From positions 62,001-126,000 of IMG/VR virus record IMGVR_UViG_3300049893_001984: 64,000 nt of DNA, one strand, 5' to 3'. Under the pieces are notes generated by a model, which saw only the letters and a list, made by a program, of their open reading frames with translations, had not been told where the DNA came from and did no database searches. This document shows, piece by piece, positions 58,422-64,000 of this stretch. Origin of the DNA: a virus. A program made the translations under genes and the position numbers. Every line of letters starts with the position of its first letter. Position 1 is the stretch's first letter.

Positions 58422-58697
58422 CTATTCCTTTACCACCAAGTTCCTGAGTTCAACGTAAGGTATTCGCGCAAGTATCACGCGGTCGTCCACCAAGTGTATA
58501 TTGGTATGTTCGAACTCGGCCTCATCCACCGCTTCAAGCCCTTCGGCCTCCAGTTCTTCTTCGACATCTTCATTGTCGTCTGGTGGATCTTTGACGATTT
58601 CCTCAATGCTAATTATTGCTGATATGTCAATCAGCTTGAGGCTGGTGCTTGCGTCGTACTCAGTCTCCACACAGGGGACTTGTATAAAACGTGGCAT
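58422..58697 (-). CDS. Unknown small acidic protein
   Basis: A 91-residue protein starting MPRFIQVPCVETEYDASTSL behind TAGGAGG. The middle is strongly acidic (EIVKDPPDDNEDVEEELEAE). The C-terminus (DDRVILARIPYVELRNLVV) looks beta-like. No family recognised. Confidence 0.66.
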   Translation of the reverse strand: MPRFIQVPCVETEYDASTSLKLIDISAIISIEEIVKDPPDDNEDVEEELEAEGLEAVDEAEFEHTNIHLVDDRVILARIPYVELRNLVVKE

Positions 58698-58708
58698 TGC
58701 GTGGCCTC

Positions 58709-58927
58709 CTAAAATTTGTTTTTGCCCCGTGGTTGCCTGCCTAAGGCAAATCCCTCTAACTGGGTTGGCGGTTTGTAGAAGTAGATGGCTCTTTTACCTT
58801 CTGGCGTACGGCTTGGCGGTGGCAATTTTTCTCCACACTCTTTGAGCCTTTCTACCGCCATTTTGTGCTGCAAAAGATCTTCCTCTTGTCTGACTGTGAG
58901 ATCTTCTTTTCGTGCTTTTGACGACAT
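58709..58927 (-). CDS. Unknown small basic protein
   Basis: A 72-residue protein. The start at 58927 (MSSKARKEDLTVRQEEDLLQ) follows AGGAGGAAG; a longer frame to 58960 is less supported. Basic, with PPPSRTPEGKRAIYFYKPPT near the middle and a Gly/Arg-rich end. Unknown function. Confidence 0.65.
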   Translation of the reverse strand: MSSKARKEDLTVRQEEDLLQHKMAVERLKECGEKLPPPSRTPEGKRAIYFYKPPTQLEGFALGRQPRGKNKF

Positions 58928-58940
58928 TACACTTCCTCCT

Positions 58941-59345
58941 TTAGTGTATTGATGACACAACTACCCACTCGGATGGAGCAGACAAACAGAAAGTAACAGT
59001 GTCGTGGTGGTCCCAGCGGCCAGCTGGAAAAAGCAGGGCGCACTCAGCTACTGCCTTAAGCTTTTCTTTATCTGTGGAGGCATGGTCGATGACCATAATC
59101 TCGCCTTTATTCTCTCTATTTACTCTCCACCTAACACCGAGTGACCCTCGTATGTCAGTCAGTAGAGGAATAAAGTGCAATCTTGCCTGCGAAGGTGCAC
59201 CTGCGTCGGTCATGCATTTCTTTATTCGCCCCTTAAGTTCCAGAATGTCTTTACCGTCCTTGAACAAACACAGATCAACAGCCAAGGACGCTGCAATGGA
59301 CATTGGGCCGTGGATTAGGGGGTGGCTTATATTTCCAGAGGTCAT
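58941..59345 (-). CDS. Unknown protein
   Basis: A 134-residue protein starting MTSGNISHPLIHGPMSIAAS behind AAAGGAA. It contains DLCLFKDGKDILELKGRIKK and FPAGRWDHHDTVTFCLSAP. No family recognised. It is 12 bases from the gene at 59357. Confidence 0.66.
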   Translation of the reverse strand: MTSGNISHPLIHGPMSIAASLAVDLCLFKDGKDILELKGRIKKCMTDAGAPSQARLHFIPLLTDIRGSLGVRWRVNRENKGEIMVIDHASTDKEKLKAVAECALLFPAGRWDHHDTVTFCLSAPSEWVVVSSIH

Positions 59346-59356
59346 GTTTGTTTCCT

Positions 59357-60037
59357 TTATTTCACACCATCCTTTCTCATTGCCTTATCTACCATTTGCA
59401 TATCCGCCTCTAGTTTCTTTAACCCTTTGTCGTACCAGTGTCTTTGGTGTTTGGAGTATTTATCAAGGTTGCCTAAATACTCTTCCACGTACTCATACAC
59501 ACCGTCAAGGGTAGCCTCTCCATCAGCGTAACCCAGGTTATAACACTTGCTTGCCTGTATAATATTCTTCGAGGTTAACAGGTCGAACTCCGGGTCGTAA
59601 GGACACTCCGGAGAACTTGAATCTGTTAAGAGCTTGTCATAGTTTTGGTAGGATACAATGGCGATAGCCATCAGCTCTTGTACTACCGGAGCTGTGGTTA
59701 CGCTTTTTAACCTTGTCTCGTCTATAACTGGTTTTTTGATTCTAGGCGGTATAAGAGAGCACATCTCTCGGCCGCTAATCAATGTGTAGTAACACCTCGA
59801 CCAAGCCCTCCATTTTCTGACATCTTCTATTACCACCTCGGGAGTTCTTGCGGACAAAAACCCAACCTCTACCTTATGTTTAAAATACTCTTTATTTATC
59901 CTTTCAACCCTGAGCGATCGCTGACTAAACAGCGTTTTCTTGCCTGTACTTCTTAACAACTCCGCAGACGCTCTCGCCACCAGCTCTAGAATGGCTAATC
60001 TGCTTAGTCTGGATGTTGCAGCTCGGTTGTGAAGCAT
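59357..60037 (-). CDS. Unknown protein
   Basis: A 226-residue protein starting MLHNRAATSRLSRLAILEL behind GGAGGAG (9-base spacer). Helical N-terminus with a basic charge (RVERINKEYFKHKVEVGF), then DVRKWRAWSRCYYTLISG and a C-terminal long helix (LEADMQMVDKAMRKDG). It overlaps the gene at 59925 by 113 bases. No family recognised. Confidence 0.66.
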   Translation of the reverse strand: MLHNRAATSRLSRLAILELVARASAELLRSTGKKTLFSQRSLRVERINKEYFKHKVEVGFLSARTPEVVIEDVRKWRAWSRCYYTLISGREMCSLIPPRIKKPVIDETRLKSVTTAPVVQELMAIAIVSYQNYDKLLTDSSSPECPYDPEFDLLTSKNIIQASKCYNLGYADGEATLDGVYEYVEEYLGNLDKYSKHQRHWYDKGLKKLEADMQMVDKAMRKDGVK

Positions 60038-60434
60038 GGTTTTTGACTCCTCCTTTCTTTAATTCTAAATATCTCCTATCTACATATTGAAGAGCACGCA
60101 TGCGTAACAACTTTATTGTGTCTGAGCAACACAGGAGCAACGAATTGTAATCGTTGGTTAACTGTATCTGTTGCCGCCTTTCTGGTGGCATAACAAACGG
60201 TCTGTACATATACAAAAATTCCTTAAGGCAATATTCTATTCTTTCAACATCTTCCTCGAGACTTTCAACATCGAAATCTAGAAGTTTAATAGTTTTAGGG
60301 CGACGCAATACTTTGGAAATCAAGAACATGTGTCTCATTAACTCATTGGCAGTTGCTGCTAATATTTTATTAGCTGTTTGGATTGTCATCTCGCCACCCT
60401 TACTGCCCTTACAACCCCGTATCTCTACCGCCAT
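59925..60434 (-). CDS. Unknown protein with out-of-frame overlap at its end
   Basis: A 169-residue protein from ATG 60434 (MAVEIRGCKGSKGGEMTIQ) behind GGGAGGGGG; a weaker start lies at 60389. The first 120 residues are helical (NKILAATANELMRHMFLISK; LEEDVERIEYCLKEF). The last 38 codons overlap the 5' end of the next gene in a different frame and look like a random translation (ASQPSCNIQTKQISHSRAGG), so the functional end may be around residue 130. Confidence 0.6.
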   Translation of the reverse strand: MAVEIRGCKGSKGGEMTIQTANKILAATANELMRHMFLISKVLRRPKTIKLLDFDVESLEEDVERIEYCLKEFLYMYRPFVMPPERRQQIQLTNDYNSLLLCCSDTIKLLRMRALQYVDRRYLELKKGGVKNHASQPSCNIQTKQISHSRAGGESVCGVVKKYRQENAV

Positions 60435-60520
60435 CGCTACACCCCCTCCCATCCTCGCTTAGACTAAAAGTCTAACTCGGTTGTGTACCACAAACTTAAC
60501 GATTGCTCTTTGCTTTAGAA

Positions 60521-60556
60521 AGCAGGGTTGGCGGCCGGTATGCTGCCAACCCTGCT
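60521..60556 (-). terminator. Hairpin, possible terminator
   Basis: A 12-pair stem (60521-60532 with 60545-60556) in the 155-base gap between the genes at 60590 and 60434. The following minus-strand T's are few (TTCTAAAG), so it may be a terminator or an attenuator. A second small hairpin TTAGACT/AGTCTAA (60459-60475) lies just upstream of the 60434 start. Confidence 0.55.
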
Positions 60557-60589
60557 TCATAGGCAGCAGACCTAGCCATGTTTACCCCA

Positions 60590-60823
60590 TCATCCCCGGA
60601 CGAGTTTCTTCCAGAACGCACCATTAGGAGCGTAGACTTGCTCGAACAGCGACAGATCCACAAGACATTGCGGGATTGACACCGACATCGTCCCGTCTTC
60701 CTTAACCGTTACAAACAAGTGTGCCCTTGAGTTGCGAGGCAGAACCTCGTAGGTTCCTGGGGCGAGTTTACTCACGTCTACTGGACGATGAGTTTGACCT
60801 CGCCCTGCTTTCCGTCTATCCAT
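60590..60823 (-). CDS. Unknown small protein
   Basis: A 77-residue protein starting at ATG 60823 (MDRRKAGRGQTHRPVDVSKL) behind TTAGGAGG. It has a basic start and then YEVLPRNSRAHLFVTV-type beta structure. No family recognised. It follows the larger gene by 8 bases. Confidence 0.65.
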   Translation of the reverse strand: MDRRKAGRGQTHRPVDVSKLAPGTYEVLPRNSRAHLFVTVKEDGTMSVSIPQCLVDLSLFEQVYAPNGAFWKKLVRG

Positions 60824-60831
60824 GTTTCCTC

Positions 60832-61401
60832 CTAACGCCGTCTCGTAGCATTTGCCGCTCGAGATGGTGTTTTTACCTTTCTGACCGTCTTCTTTGCGGT
60901 CCACTTTACCTTTTTGTCTTTAGCTGCTCTGAGCTTCTTTAGCTCAACCTCCATCAGCTGTAACGTATTCTTCAAATCCTTCTCTGGATCAGTCGCCATC
61001 AGGCTAATCAATAGGTCTGCATTTCTAGCGCTGGTGGTTCCCACTATCGGTATTACGTCGTCTTCAATAGCCACATTACCGTGGTTATATCGGGCATAAT
61101 TAACAGCCTTTTCTTTATTTAATGCTCCCGGAGCTACGCATAATAAACGCGCAGTTAAACCTGAAAAGATAAGGGTGACTGTCTCCCCGTTTCTTGATTC
61201 TTGCTTCATCTTCTGCACATCCATAAGGGATTGCCTGAACTCACTTAGAAACCGGGCGTCGATGAGGTCGGGGTTGTATCCGAATGTTGAACTAATTTCC
61301 TGGTATAGTTTTCTGTACTTATTATATAAAATACACAGGCAGGCAGACATAGTTTTATCTATGTCTGCCGTCATCGTAGCTCTGCTATAGTTGTTCGACA
61401 C
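60832..61401 (-). CDS. Unknown protein
   Basis: A 189-residue protein. I start it at GTG 61401 (VSNNYSRATMTADID), which lies 5 bases after GGGAGGT; the open frame runs to 61461 inside the previous gene. N-terminal helix (MSACLCILYNKYRKLYQEIS), mid-region IFSGLTARLLCVAPGAL, and a very basic C-terminus (WTAKKTVRKVKTPSRAANAT). Unknown function; basic tail may bind nucleic acid. Confidence 0.66.
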   Translation of the reverse strand: MSNNYSRATMTADIDKTMSACLCILYNKYRKLYQEISSTFGYNPDLIDARFLSEFRQSLMDVQKMKQESRNGETVTLIFSGLTARLLCVAPGALNKEKAVNYARYNHGNVAIEDDVIPIVGTTSARNADLLISLMATDPEKDLKNTLQLMEVELKKLRAAKDKKVKWTAKKTVRKVKTPSRAANATRRR

Positions 61402-61424
61402 TTGCACCTCCCTTCTTCGGCTGG

Positions 61425-62102
61425 CTACCAAAGACCACTTTCCTTTAGTAGACTCTCCCACGCTTCAAGCTGTGAGAACGGGACTGTGGATGTTATGCCG
61501 TCTGCGTTGTCCGGTTGGCTGAAGAACCGTATCCTTACCCCTATGCTAGAAACGAGGAGGCTGGTCTTCATCGAATTTGCAACCTCCTTCTTTTCAAGAC
61601 GAAAAACCTCATTTTCAGGAATTGTCTTATCCGCATAGAGGATTGTGTTCTGAGTCCAATCCACTATGGGACGGCTGTACATCTCACCCAAACTGTACTT
61701 TGGACCGCCTTTTACCAGTTCGTACTTATGCGCCGGAAATGAGTTAGCTAGCGGGGTTACCTTTGAGATAAATAACCCCTTTAGCAGCAGCTGCAGCTCC
61801 GTAGGCAGTGTCGCTTCTACTATTGAAAGGCCAGCCATGCTGACGGTTGGCTCTATCTCCTTAAAAGCCTTGAACTTACTTTCAAGATATCGGAGAGCCT
61901 CCACGTGTGCTCTGTCCAGAGGCATGCCCCAACACCTTAGGGTGCCCAGCATTGTGTCTGGGCTTGACAGGTTGTAAGACATGAACGCATACCTGTTTAT
62001 CCCCATTATGTACGGCTTAGACACAGGCCGGAATGATACCGGGTCTACGCCTCCGAGCTTATTTGCAGCTTCAGTGGCCTTTGTAACTGCCGCTACATCC
62101 AT
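61425..62102 (-). CDS. Unknown protein
   Basis: A 225-residue protein starting MDVAAVTKATEAANKLGGVD behind GGGGGAA. Contains PYIMGINRYAFMSYNLSSPD, LPTELQLLLKGLFISKV, and a C-terminal SIGVRIRFFSQPDNADG. No family recognised. It abuts the stop of the gene at 62103. Confidence 0.66.
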   Translation of the reverse strand: MDVAAVTKATEAANKLGGVDPVSFRPVSKPYIMGINRYAFMSYNLSSPDTMLGTLRCWGMPLDRAHVEALRYLESKFKAFKEIEPTVSMAGLSIVEATLPTELQLLLKGLFISKVTPLANSFPAHKYELVKGGPKYSLGEMYSRPIVDWTQNTILYADKTIPENEVFRLEKKEVANSMKTSLLVSSIGVRIRFFSQPDNADGITSTVPFSQLEAWESLLKESGLW

Positions 62103-62597
62103 TTACTGTTCCCCCGAGGTGGTTATCTCTTGCAGTGAGGGCACCCCCCTCACGTAATTAGCGTAAAGTTTTACGGCTCTTAACTTCGCTTTTTCCCATA
62201 TATGATTACTTTTTGTAGGCATGCCAGAAGCCGTAACAAAATAGGGGAACGCTCTTCCTGTTTTTGGACAGGAGGAGTACGTTCCCCAGTAATCAAGCGC
62301 GTCTTTAAGACTTCCGTACACAAACACTAGAATAAGAATATTTACACATGTACGCCAAACCGCCGCCTCTAGCCTTACAGCGTTGTATCTGTTCCACAGG
62401 GGGTGGCGAGGGCATATGTGTTTAAACTTTAAAACGCTTCCATTTACCTGCTTTATAACTTCGCCTTTACTGTTATTACTGATGTCCCTCACAAACTGTT
62501 CTGCTAGGGACTGATGCCGCATAGCTTTCAAAACCATCACATCTATGTCCTTCTCCGACACTTGGGTTTTGAGAGCCTTCTCCATGTCGGCTTTCAA
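62103..62597 (-). CDS. Unknown protein, paralog of the gene at 57708
   Basis: A 164-residue protein. The start is probably TTG at 62597, behind GAGGAGGGG; ATG at 62585 is an alternative. Middle segment (ICPRHPLWNRYNAVRLEAA, NILILVFVYGSL, FPYFVTASGMPT, YANYVRGVPSL) resembles the protein at 57708, but the C-terminal zinc ribbon of that protein is missing. It overlaps the end of the HNH gene by 122 bases. Function unknown. Confidence 0.66.
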   Translation of the reverse strand: MKADMEKALKTQVSEKDIDVMVLKAMRHQSLAEQFVRDISNNSKGEVIKQVNGSVLKFKHICPRHPLWNRYNAVRLEAAVWRTCVNILILVFVYGSLKDALDYWGTYSSCPKTGRAFPYFVTASGMPTKSNHIWEKAKLRAVKLYANYVRGVPSLQEITTSGEQ

Positions 62598-63009
62598 TGT
62601 GCCCCTCCTCTAATCTCAGAGATTTTTTGCGGGACAAGATTTCTTGATACGTAACACGCCTATGGCAGTTAGCGCACATGGGTACACACTTGGCTAATTC
62701 CTGCTTAACCTTTTTGGGAGAAAAGCCACCGCTCATTAGTCTTGAAATTGTGGCTACCTTTTGTCGCGGGTCTATATGATGAAATTCGATAACAACAGGG
62801 TCTGATTCACCGCACAATATACACTTGCACCCCCGCTTATACTCCCAGAACATCTCTCTATTTCTTCTTGCCTTTCGACGGCTTCTAGCTTTCTCACACT
62901 GAAGGCACATGGTTAAAAAACACGTGCTTCCGTCGGGTCTATTCTTTCGGGTGAATAAATTAGCCGCCTTTTCTTCTTTACACACTCTACAGATTTTTAA
63001 TTGTACCAC
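62476..63009 (-). CDS. HNH endonuclease
   Basis: A 177-residue protein. I start it at GTG 63009, 8 bases after GGAGG. The N-terminal CRVC...CLQC groups form a zinc ribbon, followed by KCILCGESDPVVIEFHHIDP and CVPMCANCHRRVTYQE. Together these are a complete HNH motif with its structural zinc cysteines, as in phage HNH homing nucleases. The last 45 codons overlap the next gene in another frame and look like read-out sequence, so the original stop may have been lost. Likely a free-standing homing or DNA-nicking endonuclease. Confidence 0.88.
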   Translation of the reverse strand: MVQLKICRVCKEEKAANLFTRKNRPDGSTCFLTMCLQCEKARSRRKARRNREMFWEYKRGCKCILCGESDPVVIEFHHIDPRQKVATISRLMSGGFSPKKVKQELAKCVPMCANCHRRVTYQEILSRKKSLRLEEGHIESRHGEGSQNPSVGEGHRCDGFESYAASVPSRTVCEGHQ

Positions 63010-63040
63010 GTGGTATTCCTCCAAAGATTACCACATGGTA
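63004..63040. promoter_or_regulatory. Twin palindromes over the HNH start (possible operator)
   Basis: Two 12-base inverted repeats, TACCACGTGGTA (63004-63015) and TACCACATGGTA (63029-63040), lie 25 bases apart centre to centre. They differ at one position. The first covers the GTG start of the HNH gene and its ribosome site lies between the two. This spacing (about 2.4 helical turns) suggests two adjacent sites for one dimeric DNA-binding protein, or an RNA structure controlling translation. No repressor gene is identified nearby. Confidence 0.45.
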
Positions 63041-63068
63041 CACGCTGTGCTGTAAATTCAAGTTACAG

Positions 63069-63500
63069 TTACAGTTTGATATTGTGCCCAGCCTTTAAAA
63101 GGTGCCGCCTTTTTAAGAAAAACCTCGCTATTTTGTCGTCCAACCACTCCGCAAGATCTGCGCTGCTGGAGGTGATGCTCACTTTCATGTCGTCACCCGC
63201 TGGACTCCAGGCGCTGGGCCTTATCCCTGGGTCCATTACACGTAGAATCAAGTGCTCGCTACTAAAAGCGATCTGCATCTTGAATCTATAAGGACATACT
63301 ATTTGTAAGAATGGCCACTTAACAGGCTGCTCTTCTGAGGGTGGTTTGCATTCTACTACACAGTCCTTCTCGAGGTCGTCTCTTATGTTATTGAGCACCA
63401 TCACCAGGAAAAATCCCCTTGCCTCCTGGTACGCCTCGTTCAAGTAAAAGAGGGTGCCCTCTCTACTCGGTCTTGCCTTTCGAAATTTCCTGCTATCCAT
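63069..63500 (-). CDS. Unknown protein
   Basis: A 143-residue protein starting MDSRKFRKARPSREGTLFYL behind AGGAGTAG. Basic N-terminus, then a mixed domain (YQEARGFFLVMVLNNIRDD, PFLQIVCPYRFKMQIAF) with a Lys/Arg-rich end (ARFFLKRRHLLKAGHNIKL). Unknown function. It follows the gene at 63507 by 6 bases. Confidence 0.66.
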   Translation of the reverse strand: MDSRKFRKARPSREGTLFYLNEAYQEARGFFLVMVLNNIRDDLEKDCVVECKPPSEEQPVKWPFLQIVCPYRFKMQIAFSSEHLILRVMDPGIRPSAWSPAGDDMKVSITSSSADLAEWLDDKIARFFLKRRHLLKAGHNIKL

Positions 63501-63506
63501 TTTTAA

Positions 63507-64000
63507 CTACTCCTTTTTATTAACAACGAAAATGGATTGAAACATGTCGCGCAGACTTCTTTTCACTGACTCTGCGGCCCTGATCATGTCTTCGTCTTCG
63601 TCATCTTCATCATCGTTCGCAACGTCAGCGGATGTGACAGGTGTTGGAATCTCGTGTTTCACGTCTGGCTTGTTTTTGCTCATGGGTTTAAAGACTGATG
63701 GCGGCGTCTCGTCTTTCAGCGGTTCACTGTCCATTATAAGATCGAAAAGCGGTTCACCTTTGGGGGTGTAGAGCATTTGGAACTTGTCGCTGAGATTATC
63801 TTTTAAAACTTTCTCAGCCTCTTGCTTGGTTTCACCCTCTGCGTACACGGTGAGGTTCACGACTGCATGCTCATTAAGAGCACCAGTCTTCTCCACAACT
63901 GGCAGCTTGTTATCAAACAAGCCGAGCTGAACGCCCACAAGGTTCAACGCTGAAACTTGTGCTGCTTCAATTGAGTTGTTTTTGACCGTGACAAACAACT
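63507..64000 (-). CDS. Unknown protein, partial (5' end off window)
   Basis: The open frame runs from the right edge to a stop at 63507 (at least 163 residues). No start with a ribosome site is visible, so the N-terminus is probably beyond base 64000. Visible part: FVTVKNNSIEAAQVSALNL, an acidic linker (ANDDEDDEDEDMIRAAE) and a charged helical end. No family recognised. Confidence 0.65.
   Translation of the reverse strand, partial: LFVTVKNNSIEAAQVSALNLVGVQLGLFDNKLPVVEKTGALNEHAVVNLTVYAEGETKQEAEKVLKDNLSDKFQMLYTPKGEPLFDLIMDSEPLKDETPPSVFKPMSKNKPDVKHEIPTPVTSADVANDDEDDEDEDMIRAAESVKRSLRDMFQSIFVVNKKE

Overview
The window is a contiguous piece of a large tailed double-stranded DNA bacteriophage, probably of the jumbo or huge class, infecting a Gram-negative host. 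The evidence is a phage-type multisubunit RNA polymerase beta subunit, a probable portal protein, a block of fibre and other structural genes, phage DNA-metabolism genes (RuvC-like, DnaQ-like, MazG-like, class II ribonucleotide reductase) and very tight gene packing with ATGA-type overlaps and strong AGGAGG ribosome binding sites. There is no ribosomal operon, no convincing tRNA gene, no insertion sequence and no CRISPR array. Signal peptides, a lipobox and several lipopolysaccharide-type sugar enzymes point to a Gram-negative host. Nearly all genes lie on the minus strand. The exceptions are a fibre operon (18016-21799) and one small secreted-protein gene (45284-45586).

Layout. 1-4608: RNA polymerase beta subunit, running off the left edge and interrupted by a 406-residue LAGLIDADG intein. 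4642-9080: six unknown proteins, five with glycine/alanine-rich hydrophobic segments. 9168-17913: a small unknown gene, a secreted matrixin-like metalloprotease, a coiled-coil protein and three fibre-like proteins. 18016-21799 (+): four more fibre or structural genes, ending in a terminator. 21818-26494: methyltransferase, GT9-like glycosyltransferase, small membrane protein, portal and two small genes. 26631-40565: unknown genes interleaved with a heptose-kinase-like PfkB protein, RuvC-like and DnaQ-like nucleases, MazG-like protein, three further glycosyltransferase-like proteins, a lipoprotein and a YiiX-like papain-fold protein. 40617-45088: unknown genes, a gene-free 383-base stretch that looks like a structured RNA, and the B12-dependent ribonucleotide reductase. 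45284-64000: dozens of small unknown genes, several with zinc-binding cysteine pairs. Among them are a VWA protein, an AAA+ ATPase, a caspase-like protease, a beta-helix protein and an HNH endonuclease. A second probable structured RNA lies between the VWA and AAA+ region genes.

How the genes may work together. The phage probably transcribes part of its own genome with its beta subunit and partners outside the window. It makes deoxynucleotides with a class II reductase, which needs host or environmental cobalamin. It processes DNA with the RuvC-like and DnaQ-like enzymes, and builds a virion with several fibres that share one C-terminal module. The scattered sugar enzymes suggest that it modifies host surface glycans or its own virion. 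The VWA / unknown / structured RNA / AAA+ / caspase neighbourhood (48642-52532) is the best candidate for an undescribed conflict or host-takeover system. Gene functions come from motifs read by eye; no database search was possible.
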